Shown in pieces: positions 1 to 7,870 of a stretch of 14,612 nucleotides of DNA. The notes under the pieces were generated by a model. It did no database searches. It was not told the DNA's origin and worked only from the letters and a program-made list of their open reading frames with translations. Made by a program: the position numbers and the translations under genes. The number at the start of each line of letters is the position of its first letter. Positions within the stretch are counted from its first letter, which is position 1. The stretch comes from an uncultured Oscillospiraceae bacterium (GTDB taxonomy: Bacteria > Bacillota > Clostridia > Oscillospirales > Oscillospiraceae), in contig CAJULJ010000064.1 in the NCBI GenBank assembly GCA_910587395.1, positions 1 through 14,612 on the forward strand. The letters run 5' to 3'.

Positions 1-210
1 GGCCCCCTCCAGGCAGCGGTTGATTGCGTCAAAAAACAGCTTGCTGATGCCTTTGTCCTCCAGCAAGTGCCGGAAGTGCAGCAGGGTTGTGGCATCCGGG
101 ACATCCTGCTCGAAAAAGTTGATCCCCATGAATTTGCGCATGGCATAACTGTCGTATGTGGCGTCTTCCACGCCTTCATCGGACAGGCTGAACCAAAGAG
201 CTTTTTCCAA
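1..210 (-). pseudogene. IS5-family transposase fragment, truncated at its 5' end and running off the window
   Basis: Seventy codons are open on the minus strand from 210 to the window edge. The translation contains FSLSDEGVEDATYDSYAM followed by KFMGI and DATTLLHFRHLLEDKG, which is the N-terminal (DUF772-type) region of IS5-family DDE transposases. In intact proteins about 40 residues precede the LSDE motif. Here the frame upstream of 210 has no family-like sequence and no ATG with a ribosome site, so the 5' end appears lost. The catalytic DDE part would lie to the left of the window and cannot be judged. The fragment is of a different IS5 subgroup from the remnants at 5805-6690. Its own promoter and inverted repeat were not found. 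Confidence 0.75.
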
Positions 211-270
211 CCTGCATCCGTGAAGTAATGAGTAAGTCGCTTCAAAACATTTTGGTTGGTGAGAACCAGA

Positions 271-310
271 ATAAAAAGGCGCCCGAAGGTCAATTTGCAC
301 CTTCGGGCGC
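271..310 (-). terminator. Rho-independent terminator of the two-kinase operon
   Basis: A perfect 12-bp stem (279-290 pairs with 299-310, arm GCGCCCGAAGGT) has an 8-nt loop. Read on the minus strand it is followed directly by CTTTTTATTCT. It lies about 70 nt beyond the stop codon of the membrane hybrid kinase. The T-run is on the minus-strand side, so it serves the kinase operon rather than anything on the plus strand. Confidence 0.85.
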
Positions 311-382
311 TTTGAAATACGAAAGCTGAGACCACTGTTGACGGGTCAGAGACCCTACAGAGAATAAAGAGGGATGACGGGC

Positions 383-2968
383 TTATTTCACATACCTTTT
401 TAATTTCTGAGAGACAGCCTGAATATCAATTGGTTTTGCCAAATGATCGTTCATTCCGCACGCCAAACACTTTTGAATATCTTCCGAAAACGCATCGGCA
501 GTCATGGCGATAATGGGGATATCCGCGTCCCCGCGTTCCAGGCCCCGGATGGCCTTGGTCGCTTCATAGCCGTCCATCACGGGCATCCGTACGTCCATAA
601 GAATCGCATCGTAATATCCAACAGGGGATTTCTCAAATTTCGCAGCGCAGATCTGCCCGTTTTCGACCCGATCCAGTTCCATTCCCAGGACAGAAAGCAG
701 CTCCTTGGCAACCTCCCAGTTGAGCTCGTTGTCCTCCGCCAATAGAATGCGCTTTCCCCGGAGCGTCCGGTCGGCCGCTGTTTGCGCCTCGGCGTTTTTT
801 TCGTCGGCGGTGCCGGCAAACACCTTCAAAGCATCAACCAGAGTAGACCGAAACAGTGGCCTGGAAATAAATCCGGAAATCCCCGCGTCTCTGGCTTCCA
901 CTTCCATCCCGCTCCAGTCACAGGCAGAGAGCAGCAGCATCAAGCCGTCTCCCCCGCAGCGCAGGCGGATTTGCCGCGCGGCTTCAATCCCGTTCATGTC
1001 CAGCAGCTTCCCGCCCAGAAGAACCATTTGATAGCCGTCGTTCCGGCGGCAGCGCTCAGCAATCAGCTCTATCGCCTGTTTAGCGCTCAGACACCATTCG
1101 GAGCGCATCCCAATTGATTGCAAAGAACGGACCGTATTGACGCACAACCGCTCATCCTCATCAGCCACCAGTATATTCCAGCCGGGAAGCGCCGTATCCG
1201 TCTCCTGTTCCGCCGCCTTTGCCAAGTCAAGAACAACGTGGAACTCGCTGCCCCTGCCCTGTTCGCTGCGGACGGAGATGGAGCCGCCCATCGCGTCTAC
1301 AATACACTTGGTGATCGCCATTCCAAGCCCGGAACCCTCTATTTTTTGTACGCGGGTGCTGTCCTCCCTGCTGAAGGATTCAAAAATCTGCTTTTGGTAC
1401 TCCTTCGACATACCAATACCCGTATCGCTCACCAGGAAATGGGTGCGGACACAGGAAGCATCTTCCGGCAGCGCTTTCTGATACAGGGACACCTGAACAG
1501 CCCCGCCCTCCGGCGTAAACTTGACGGCGTTTCCCAGCAGGTTAATCAGCACCTGGTTCAGCCGCACGCTGTCGCAGCACACGGTTTCCGAAAGAATTTC
1601 GTAAGCGGCCGCGTTAAACCGCTGGTTTTTCGCCTTAACCTGCGGCTGTATGATATTGACGATGCTGTCCATCGACTCCCTCAGCGACATTGGCTCGACA
1701 TTCAGCGTCATCTTGCCGCTTTCAATCTTCGATATATCCAGCACGTCGTTAATAAGACCCAGCAAGTGCTTGCTGGACAGCGCGATTTTCCGCAGATATT
1801 CCTTCACCTGGTCCGGATTGTGCGTATTGGCCGCAGCCAAGGAGGTCATGCCGATTATGGCGTTCATGGGCGTGCGTATGTCGTGGCTCATGCTGGAGAG
1901 AAATTCCTGCTTTGCCGCGTTGGCGTGCTCCGCCTCTTTCCGCGCTTTTTCCGCAGCGTTCCGCGCCGCGTCCATTTCCGCATTCACGCGCTTTAATTCA
2001 GATACCTGCTTCCGGAATACTCCTAAATACTGAAAGAAGATACAAAGAAGCATGGCGATCACCGCGATGGAAGAGGCGTAAACTATGACAAGCCAGTGAC
2101 TGCCCATATCAGAAATTGCGTGGTCCAGCCCGTCGAACGGAAGGACCGTCACCAGATACCATTCGCAGTAGGGCAGGCTGGTGCAGTACAGGTGCCGGCG
2201 CGATTCGCCGTTTTCCAAAATAACGGAGTACTCTTTGCCGGCGTTCATGGCGGCCGTCAGCTGTTGAATATAGAAATCGGCCTCTCCGCTTTGGCCGTCA
2301 AGGATTTTGTACAGCCGGTCAAAATAGCTTTCGTTTTTCCCGCCCTGATCCCCTACAACGTAACTGCCGTCCTTTCGTATCACAAAGGAGTACATCAGCG
2401 AGCTGTCCGACTCCAGGAACAGGACCTCGCCCATATATTTGGAAGAAAGCCCCACCACCATGGCAAGGCTGGCGCTTCCGCCGGACATGGGATATTCGCA
2501 GGGAACGCCAAACAAAATTACCCCGTTCCCACCGCTGTCCGCCGCAGAGGCGGCTTTGCGCTCCCCGTTTTTCAAGCTTTCCAGGAAAGGTTCCGGGTGA
2601 TTGAGTTCCACAGGGTCCCCGAAAATCATTTCAATTTCTCCGTCAGGAGAATACAGGGCGGCGCAGAAAAAATGCCGGGCTTTTGCACCGTATTCGATCT
2701 CCTCCTTTGAGCCGTAACCGGCGCTCCCTTCGCCCTGCGCAATATGCGCTATGGACTCCGCCATGGTCAGGCGAAGGTCGATGATCGTTTCAAAATGCAG
2801 CGACACCTGCTCGTTCATTCCGGACATATAAGCGGCGCCGATCTGCTCAATCGTGCGTTCGCTCATACGGTTAAGGGACAATCCAAGGAAGGAAAACACG
2901 AACAAATTCAAGCAGATGACCGCCGCAATGCTAACTTTTAAAGAACGGGGCAAAACCACGCTTTTCAT
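383..2968 (-). CDS. Membrane-bound hybrid sensor histidine kinase with two receiver domains
   Basis: The start is set at the ATG at 2968, behind AGGAGAAGG. The GTG at 2986 is in frame but would absorb that ribosome site. The protein has 861 residues. A first membrane helix is at about 11-31. An extracellular Cache-like sensor spans about 35-290 (FVIRKDGSYVVGDQ is typical). A second helix is at about 291-314, then a coiled linker. HisKA follows with SHDIRTPMNA (phospho-acceptor His362), then HATPase_c with an N-box (NLLGNAVKF), DTGIG at 515-519 and GSGLGMA. The first receiver (about 597-715) looks dead: the Asp position reads VLLGGK (Gly652) and the conserved Lys is Arg703. The second receiver (about 740-861) is intact, with AEDNE, Asp792 in LMDVRMP and Lys845 in AKPID. 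It likely senses an external small ligand and passes phosphate to an unlinked output. It sits 64 nt downstream of the GAF kinase, same strand, so it is probably co-transcribed. There is no Hpt or DNA-binding domain. Confidence 0.93.
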   Translation of the reverse strand: MKSVVLPRSLKVSIAAVICLNLFVFSFLGLSLNRMSERTIEQIGAAYMSGMNEQVSLHFETIIDLRLTMAESIAHIAQGEGSAGYGSKEEIEYGAKARHFFCAALYSPDGEIEMIFGDPVELNHPEPFLESLKNGERKAASAADSGGNGVILFGVPCEYPMSGGSASLAMVVGLSSKYMGEVLFLESDSSLMYSFVIRKDGSYVVGDQGGKNESYFDRLYKILDGQSGEADFYIQQLTAAMNAGKEYSVILENGESRRHLYCTSLPYCEWYLVTVLPFDGLDHAISDMGSHWLVIVYASSIAVIAMLLCIFFQYLGVFRKQVSELKRVNAEMDAARNAAEKARKEAEHANAAKQEFLSSMSHDIRTPMNAIIGMTSLAAANTHNPDQVKEYLRKIALSSKHLLGLINDVLDISKIESGKMTLNVEPMSLRESMDSIVNIIQPQVKAKNQRFNAAAYEILSETVCCDSVRLNQVLINLLGNAVKFTPEGGAVQVSLYQKALPEDASCVRTHFLVSDTGIGMSKEYQKQIFESFSREDSTRVQKIEGSGLGMAITKCIVDAMGGSISVRSEQGRGSEFHVVLDLAKAAEQETDTALPGWNILVADEDERLCVNTVRSLQSIGMRSEWCLSAKQAIELIAERCRRNDGYQMVLLGGKLLDMNGIEAARQIRLRCGGDGLMLLLSACDWSGMEVEARDAGISGFISRPLFRSTLVDALKVFAGTADEKNAEAQTAADRTLRGKRILLAEDNELNWEVAKELLSVLGMELDRVENGQICAAKFEKSPVGYYDAILMDVRMPVMDGYEATKAIRGLERGDADIPIIAMTADAFSEDIQKCLACGMNDHLAKPIDIQAVSQKLKRYVK

Positions 2969-3032
2969 ACGTTTCCTTCTCCTCACGTTTCAACCTTGTT
3001 TGAAAAATACCGGCCGCTTTACGCTCCCGCCG

Positions 3033-5609
3033 TCACCGCAGGCTGCTCATAAGCCGGAACATCTTGCGGATGTCAACCGGCTTTGCCAGATGTCCGTTCA
3101 TTCCGGCGTCCTTTGCCAGCGCCACGTCCTCTTCAAAGGCGTTGGCCGACAGCGCAATTATGGGCACAGTCTTCGCGTCCGCCCGGTCCAGGCCGCGGAT
3201 TACCCGGGCCGCCTCATATCCGCTCATGACCGGCATCATCAAATCCATCAGTACGCAGTCAAATGTTCCCGGGGCAGAGGACATGAACACGTCTACAGCG
3301 GCTTTTCCGTTCACGGCGGTCACCACCTCCGCATCCGCATCCCGAAGAATGAACTCCACAATTTCCCGGTTAATCTCGTTGTCCTCTACCAACAAGACGC
3401 GCATCCCGGCAATATCGCCCTGCCCGTCCTGCTCTTCCTCCCCGGCCCGCCCCGCTTCGTCGATGCGGATGGGCAGGGTGATCTGGACGACGCTCCCCTT
3501 GCCGGGGAAACTGTCTACCTCAACGGTTCCCCGCATTTGGTCCACCAGCTTCTTCACGATGGACATACCGAGGCCAACGCCGTTATAGTGGGTCCTCGCA
3601 TCCGGATGCTCCTGGGTGAAGGGTTCAAAAATGTGCGGCTTAAAGTCCTCTCCAATGCCGATTCCGGTATCTTCGATTACAAAACGGTAGCTTGCGCTGC
3701 CGTTCCGGAAACCGGTTTCCTCTACCCGGACGGACACGGAGCCGTGGGGCCGGTTATACTTGAGGGCGTTGTCAATGACGTTCATCAGAATTTGCTTCAA
3801 ATGCAGCGGATTTCCAATCAGCCTGCTGTGGCGCAGGCTGACCTCCTCCAGCGCCAGATGGATTTCCGCCTCCTCTGCCTGATGGGACAGGATGATAATG
3901 CAGTTTTCCAGTGCGGCATGAAGGTCAAACGGCTCCTCCACCTCCGCCGCCGGCCGGCCGCTCTCCAGCTTGCTGACCTGCAGAACATCGTTTACCAGGG
4001 ACAGCAGATGCTCCGTCGACACGCGGATTTTCTTTTGGCACGCTTGCTGCCGCTCCGGATCGTCCGGGCTTTTTTCCAGAATGGTCAGAAGTCCTAAAAT
4101 TCCATTGATCGGCGTACGGAGATCGTGGGACATATGGGAGAGAAATTCGCTCTTTGCCGAATTCGCCCGTCTTACCCGCTCCAGCAGCTCCATAATGGAC
4201 TGCTCCTGTTTCTTCCGCGTCACCATGGTCTCCGTGATGTCCTGATGGTAGCCGTGCAGGCAGGCACCCGGTTTTTTAAACGTTTTGTCCGGCACGCCGC
4301 CGCAGCGAACATAAATTTTCCCCAGCTCCGGATGCCTCCAGGGGTAGATCACCTCGGCCCGTCCGGTTTCCAAAATTTGCAGCACCGCGTCCTGAACCAT
4401 GTCCACATAGTCCGGCTCAATATTTTCAAACCAGCGCCGGTAGCACTCCTCCGGGCCAATCTCATCCGGCGCGCCCAGGAGAATCCGCATCGTGCGGTCC
4501 GCGTACATCCTTGGCTGGCAGCCCTCTTCCAGCTCAATGGTCCAGATGCCGGTTCTGGCGCCCGCCAGAATGTCCTCCAGGCTCTGCCGCGCCTCCAGCT
4601 TGTATTTCTCCTCCTGCTCCACCACGGCATTGATGTCCCGCTGGGCAAAAATCGCGCAGTTCTCCTCTGCCGTCTTCTCTGTGGCGGAAAAATGAAGCTC
4701 CAGGTGCTTCAGTCCGAAGGAGCTGCCGTTCACCTGGTACCGGACGGAGAACTTTTTCTTTGTCCTGAGCTGAGCAAGCACATAGTCCTTTTTTGTCACG
4801 TCGCGGAGCCGCTCCTGGTCCCGAGGAACCACATATTGGAAAATATACCGCTCCACCGCTGCCTGGTAGCCGTCCTTAAACTGGGCGGCCCAGTCGATCC
4901 CCGTCTGTTCACAGCTCCGGTAGACCTCGCATTCGCCGGTATCGAAGTTCACCTGATAGATGCCCAGATAGTCCACGCTGAGGGCATGAAGAACGTTATA
5001 GCTCCGCTTTTGCAGTTCCCGGAACAGATTCCGCCGCTTCAGGGAGGATACGATAAAATACGCTGCGGTCTGGAGCATATTCGACGCGTATTCCAGCGAC
5101 CGTACAGGGGGATTGTCCACACCGTAAAAGCCAATGATCTTTTTGCCGTCATAAAGGGGGACCACCACAAGGGAGTGAATGTTCTGCCGCTTCAAGTTTT
5201 CATACTGAAGCGGCTCCGTTTCCCGTATATCCTCCAGGCGCTCGATCACGATATGCTTGCCGACCCGGAACTTCCGGTACCAGCTTGCACATACCTCCGG
5301 GGGAACATTTTGGAGATATTCCTTTTCCGGCTCCACCCCGCCGGCCGCCCACTCATAGGTGTTGTCGTCGCCGCCGGACTCGTTCTGCTCAAATATGTAG
5401 GTCCGTTCCCCATTTAACGCTTTTCCCAAGTGCTCCAGCAGCACCTCCAGGGACCGGTCGGGAGTTTCCTCCAGCAGGGCGGCGCGAAGGCCCTCGTTGA
5501 TAACGGCCTCCAGATTCTGAACGCTCCGCATGCCGCTGTGCCGCTCCCGTTCTTCGATCAGTGGAGCTTCGTCTCCGGCCCGTTTTAAAAGTCCCCCTGA
5601 ATAGTCCAT
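3033..5609 (-). CDS. Soluble GAF-containing hybrid sensor histidine kinase
   Basis: The ATG at 5609 is preferred because GGAGGG lies 7 nt upstream. The in-frame ATG at 5624 would put that site inside the coding region. The protein has 858 residues and no membrane segment. A GAF-like sensor is at about 30-190 (HSLVVVPLYDGKKIIGFYGVDNP is the characteristic strand-turn-strand, positions about 145-167). It is followed by one or two PAS-like regions (about 200-460, ending HGYHQDITE). HisKA has SHMSHDLRTPINGI (His495). HATPase_c has an N-box (MNVIDNALKYN, Asn614), DTGIGIG at 647 onward and NGVGLGMSI. The single C-terminal receiver is intact, with LLVEDNEINRE, Asp789 in LMDLMMP and Lys843 in AKPVD. 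It is the first gene of the operon, with a strong promoter at 5760-5788 and a structured leader. It probably responds to a cytoplasmic ligand or redox cue. Its receiver has no effector domain, so the target lies elsewhere. Confidence 0.92.
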   Translation of the reverse strand: MDYSGGLLKRAGDEAPLIEERERHSGMRSVQNLEAVINEGLRAALLEETPDRSLEVLLEHLGKALNGERTYIFEQNESGGDDNTYEWAAGGVEPEKEYLQNVPPEVCASWYRKFRVGKHIVIERLEDIRETEPLQYENLKRQNIHSLVVVPLYDGKKIIGFYGVDNPPVRSLEYASNMLQTAAYFIVSSLKRRNLFRELQKRSYNVLHALSVDYLGIYQVNFDTGECEVYRSCEQTGIDWAAQFKDGYQAAVERYIFQYVVPRDQERLRDVTKKDYVLAQLRTKKKFSVRYQVNGSSFGLKHLELHFSATEKTAEENCAIFAQRDINAVVEQEEKYKLEARQSLEDILAGARTGIWTIELEEGCQPRMYADRTMRILLGAPDEIGPEECYRRWFENIEPDYVDMVQDAVLQILETGRAEVIYPWRHPELGKIYVRCGGVPDKTFKKPGACLHGYHQDITETMVTRKKQEQSIMELLERVRRANSAKSEFLSHMSHDLRTPINGILGLLTILEKSPDDPERQQACQKKIRVSTEHLLSLVNDVLQVSKLESGRPAAEVEEPFDLHAALENCIIILSHQAEEAEIHLALEEVSLRHSRLIGNPLHLKQILMNVIDNALKYNRPHGSVSVRVEETGFRNGSASYRFVIEDTGIGIGEDFKPHIFEPFTQEHPDARTHYNGVGLGMSIVKKLVDQMRGTVEVDSFPGKGSVVQITLPIRIDEAGRAGEEEQDGQGDIAGMRVLLVEDNEINREIVEFILRDADAEVVTAVNGKAAVDVFMSSAPGTFDCVLMDLMMPVMSGYEAARVIRGLDRADAKTVPIIALSANAFEEDVALAKDAGMNGHLAKPVDIRKMFRLMSSLR

Positions 5610-5630
5610 AAGCCCGCCCTCCATATAGAC

Positions 5631-5696
5631 CGCTTTCCGGCCATAGCCGCCGCAGCGCTTTCCGGCATGGGGAGACAGCTCCTCACCGGAAAGCGC
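5631..5696 (-). promoter_or_regulatory. Structured leader of the kinase operon with two competing 3' arms
   Basis: In the minus-strand transcript, 5696-5686 (GCGCTTTCCGG) pairs perfectly with 5665-5655 (CCGGAAAGCGC). Inside is a further helix (5669-5674 with 5679-5684) closed by a tetraloop. An exact second copy of the 3' arm, CCGGAAAGCG, lies at 5640-5631, just before the alternative ATG at 5624 and about 22 nt before the preferred start. The 5' arm could therefore pair with either copy. No T-run follows, so this is not a terminator. It may be a translation or RNA-stability control element; that role is inference. Confidence 0.5.
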
Positions 5697-5759
5697 CGTT
5701 TTGGTGTCATTCCAATTTGTTTCCGTGGTTTTGCCGCAGAAAATTAGAAAGTCGGTGTC

Positions 5760-5788
5760 ATGATATCATATGTCCCTACTTTCGTCAA
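5760..5788 (-). promoter_or_regulatory. Sigma-70-type promoter of the kinase operon
   Basis: On the minus strand TTGACG (5788-5783), a 17-bp spacer and TATCAT (5765-5760) give a near-consensus promoter. Transcription would begin near 5753, leaving a leader of about 145 nt. The -10 is embedded in a perfect 10-bp palindrome, ATGATATCAT (5760-5769), which could be an operator or chance. Confidence 0.75.
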
Positions 5789-5804
5789 TACAAAAGTGCG
5801 CCAA

Positions 5805-5824
5805 ACTGGTGTTGACTGGTGTTG
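5805..5824. repeat. 10-bp perfect tandem duplication at the broken edge of a transposase remnant
   Basis: ACTGGTGTTG occurs twice back to back (5805-5814 and 5815-5824). Removing one copy restores a frame reading into the conserved LVLANKGYDS. The duplication shifts the frame and creates a TGA at 5813-5815, so it is one of the lesions that disabled this transposase. Confidence 0.8.
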
Positions 5825-6079
5825 GCCAATAAGGGATATGACAGTGGTAAATTTGTCCGCTGGGGGGAAGAGCGCGGCGGGATCGTGATCATTCTAAGCC
5901 GTATTACCGCGAAATATCCCAGACATACAGACTGGTATACATACAAAGAGCGCCATCTTGTGGAAAACCTATTTCTTAAGCTCAAAAACAACCGTCGTAT
6001 TGCCACCAGATATGAGAAGAAGGCTCTTTATTTTCATGCCGGTGCTTGCCTTGCCTGTATCCTTGTTTGGTTACTTTGA
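5816..6079 (+). pseudogene. C-terminal remnant of an IS5-family (IS427-like) transposase
   Basis: About 87 codons are open and end at the TGA at 6077-6079. The translation shows LANKGYDS (context of the second catalytic Asp) and YKERHLVENLFLKLKNNRRI with ATRYEK (catalytic Glu region), then a hydrophobic tail ending ILVWLL, as in IS427-type IS5 transposases. The N-terminal two-thirds is absent. The upstream frame is cut by a 10-bp duplication and a stop. It is not expected to be functional. It ends tail to tail with the minus-strand remnant at 6098-6690. Confidence 0.8.
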
Positions 6080-6097
6080 TGGTTTTAAAACAGACTC

Positions 6098-6690
6098 TAG
6101 GTAAACAAAGTCGAGAAAAGAAACATCCAGCTTGTCATACCTTGTGGCGATCCTGCGAAACCATTTGAGCCTTTGGAAGAAGCACTCAACCAAATGGTGC
6201 TCTTTATACAGCCACCAATCTACCGGCCACGGATCAGAAACATTGCTCTGCACGGGATCCTATAGCAGGCACCTTGTTCCGAAATATAAGCTCGAATCGT
6301 CTTTGTCCCATAAGCACGGTCTGCTCATATATTGCCGCCGCCGATTTCGACCGTTTCCAGCAATTTAACAGCATGGACGGAATCATGATCATTCCCCGCA
6401 GGCAACATGAATTCAACTGGGCTTCCCAGGCCATCCACAATGGCATGCAGTTTTTTATTCAACCCGCCTCTAGTTCGTCCAATTGACTTATCCGCCGTTT
6501 TCCCCCTCCATTGGCGCTTTCGTGAACCTTGATGCAGGTAGAGTTCAAACTCAGGTTTTCCATATCCGCATCTGTAGACAATGCACGAAACACAGCTTCC
6601 AATGTGTCTTGTCCCGCCATTTGGCAAATCGGGCGTACAATGTTTGTTTTTCGTACAGGGCCTATGCATTGCAGAGAAGCCCACCGTCGC
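6098..6690 (-). pseudogene. Degraded IS5-family (IS427-like) transposase with frameshifts and an internal stop
   Basis: Family motifs are spread over several frames on the minus strand. In order they are YEKQTLYARFAKWRDK, then after a frameshift EAVFRALSTDADMENLSLNS and VHESANGGGK. A missing base in the run around 6497-6505 moves the frame to TADKSIGRTRGGLNKKLHAI and VDGLGSPVEFMLPAGNDHDS. An in-frame TGA interrupts NI-stop-ADRAYGTKTIRAY. Another one-base loss before QSNVSDPWPVDWWLYKE moves the frame again. The protein ends FFQRLKWFRRIATRYDK and FLDFVYL. The N-terminus is lost: only a weak trace resembling WRDLPERYGP is seen near 6655-6690. At least three indels and one nonsense change make it inactive. 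The 5' boundary is approximate. Confidence 0.85.
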
Positions 6691-6811
6691 GGCGTTAAGA
6701 ATAGGAAAGTGATGGGTATAGCTGGTCCCTGGAGCCATAGTCATCGCCTCCTGCATAAGGGAAAAGAAATCAAATATACATTCCCTCAATTTATGAACAT
6801 GCGACAAGGAC

Positions 6812-6846
6812 AAAAATTTCAGACAGGCAAGCTCTGTCTGAAATTT
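6812..6846 (-). terminator. Rho-independent terminator of the TlpA/polyferredoxin operon
   Basis: A perfect 13-bp stem (6814-6826 with 6834-6846, core CAGACAG) closes a 7-nt loop. On the minus strand it ends in five consecutive Ts. It begins 18 nt after the stop codon of the membrane polyferredoxin gene. Confidence 0.8.
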
Positions 6847-6864
6847 GACGTGAAAATTGTCTGC

Positions 6865-7713
6865 TCAGTTTTTTGTGGCTTTTGTTCCTTTGCCGCAAAA
6901 ATGCAGACACTTTTGCGGGCAGGCATCCACACATTTCCCGCATCGGATACACTCTGCAGAATGTGAGATTTCATGCAGGGAGAGCGCTGCCGGACAGGCC
7001 TTTTCACAGGCATGGCAGGAAACACATTGCTTCGCGTCCCAGTGAATCTGTACGAGGCTGAACTGATTAAACCAGCCATAAATTGCCCCCAGCGGGCACA
7101 GGTATTGACAGAAGGGCCGGTAAACTTTCAGGGACAACGCCGTAAGGAACAGCAGCACCCCCAGTTTCCAAAAAAATAGGCCGCCGGCTTGGCTTCGCAA
7201 AGCTTCATTTGTGCCGATCAGGGGAAGTGCACCGAACAGGGTTCCGGATGGGCACAGATATTTGCAAAAGGCCGGGACTTTCGCAAATCCTCCGAACAAA
7301 AGCATGGAGCCGACGCACACCCAAAGAATCAACACGGCATATTTTCCATATTTAAGAATGTGATGAAAAGGCAGGCGCTTTTTCTTTTTAAACAGAGGTA
7401 TCTTATGCAAAAGGTCCTGCACCAGCCCAAAAGGGCACAGCCATCCGCAGACAAAGCGTCCCAGCAAACTTCCAAACAGGAAGAAAAAGCCCAGCGCGGC
7501 AAACGGAATCTGAAAACCGCGTTGATTCAGCAGGGCCTGGAGCGCCCCAATGGGGCACGCGGCGACAGCCCCTGGACAGGAATAGCAGTTCAAGCCAGGG
7601 ACGCAGACGTATTTTAAACTGCCGCGATAGATTTTCCCGTTTAGAAAGCCATACATATATCCGTTTGTCACAATGGTAAACAGCAGCTGTACCGCCAGCC
7701 GAAGTCGTCTCAT
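6865..7713 (-). CDS. Membrane polyferredoxin (NapH/YccM-like 4Fe-4S binding protein)
   Basis: The ATG at 7713 is chosen, 4 nt after the stop of the small CXXC gene, with GGGTGA just upstream. An in-frame TTG at 7740 would overlap that gene. The protein has 282 residues and about five membrane helices (about 5-22, 70-88, 124-142, 155-167 weak, 180-196). An N-terminal Cys cluster (C37, C43, C46, C53) is followed by three CX3CP membrane motifs: FVCGWLCPFG (C89/C93), FCKYLCPSG (C150/C154) and FCQYLCPLG (C202/C206). The C-terminal domain has two classical 4Fe-4S sites (C230-C233-C236-C240 and C255-C258-C261-C265). CX3CP pairs plus two ferredoxin sites define the NapH/CcoG/YccM group, which moves electrons through or along the membrane. 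Next to a TlpA-like lipoprotein and a CXXC mini-protein, it probably feeds electrons to extracytoplasmic thiols. The direct electron donor is unknown. Confidence 0.9.
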   Translation of the reverse strand: MRRLRLAVQLLFTIVTNGYMYGFLNGKIYRGSLKYVCVPGLNCYSCPGAVAACPIGALQALLNQRGFQIPFAALGFFFLFGSLLGRFVCGWLCPFGLVQDLLHKIPLFKKKKRLPFHHILKYGKYAVLILWVCVGSMLLFGGFAKVPAFCKYLCPSGTLFGALPLIGTNEALRSQAGGLFFWKLGVLLFLTALSLKVYRPFCQYLCPLGAIYGWFNQFSLVQIHWDAKQCVSCHACEKACPAALSLHEISHSAECIRCGKCVDACPQKCLHFCGKGTKATKN

Positions 7714-7717
7714 GGCG

Positions 7718-7870
7718 TCACCCGATCCCGATGCACTCAAGGCAGATCATCACAGCCTTCTGCCATATTACAGCAAGCTGCCCTTGAAAAGCGCCGACGC
7801 CCAAAAAGAGAACTCCGGTCAGAACGCCCAATATCCAGGCGTGGCGCTTATTCCTCTGCCAGAAGCCCAT
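7718..7870 (-). CDS. CD1871A-like single-pass membrane protein with C-terminal CXXC
   Basis: A 50-codon gene overlaps the 3' end of the TlpA-like gene by 23 bases in another frame. The ATG at 7870 has AGGAG about 8 nt upstream. The stop (TGA 7718-7720) is 4 nt before the polyferredoxin ATG, so all three genes look translationally coupled. The protein has a basic N-terminus (QRNKRH), one membrane helix (about 11-30: AWILGVLTGVLFLGVGAF), an amphipathic stretch and the C-terminus ICLECIGIG. That ending matches the small CD1871A family of Clostridia, which is typically found beside 4Fe-4S and thioredoxin-like proteins. The CLEC cysteines at the membrane face probably relay electrons between the polyferredoxin and the lipoprotein; that relay role is inference. 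Its short length makes it easy to overlook. Confidence 0.85.
   Translation of the reverse strand: MGFWQRNKRHAWILGVLTGVLFLGVGAFQGQLAVIWQKAVMICLECIGIG

Larger units (their letters stand above)
5805..6690. mobile_element. Nested remains of two IS5/IS427-type insertion sequences
   Basis: A plus-strand element (right part only, about 5805-6097) abuts a minus-strand element (6098 onward). The minus-strand transposase loses homology exactly after FVYL, at the TA at 6098-6099. The next bases, on the minus strand GAGTCTGTTTTAAAACC (6097-6081), look like the terminal repeat of the plus-strand element. The simplest reading is insertion of the plus-strand copy at a TA inside the 3' end of the older minus-strand copy, then decay of both. 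The left end of neither element was identified. Between 6691 and 6811 no gene or terminal repeat is recognisable. Confidence 0.6.

Noticed and set aside
343..355. Small inverted repeat GGGTC-AGA-GACCC near the end of the kinase operon
   Set aside because: It is only 5 bp with a 3-nt loop and no T-run. The strong terminator at 271-310 explains termination.
2853..5417. Long plus-strand open frames (414 and 430 codons) opposite the two kinases
   Set aside because: They are antisense shadows with no conserved motif or ribosome site. The kinase motifs lie on the minus strand.
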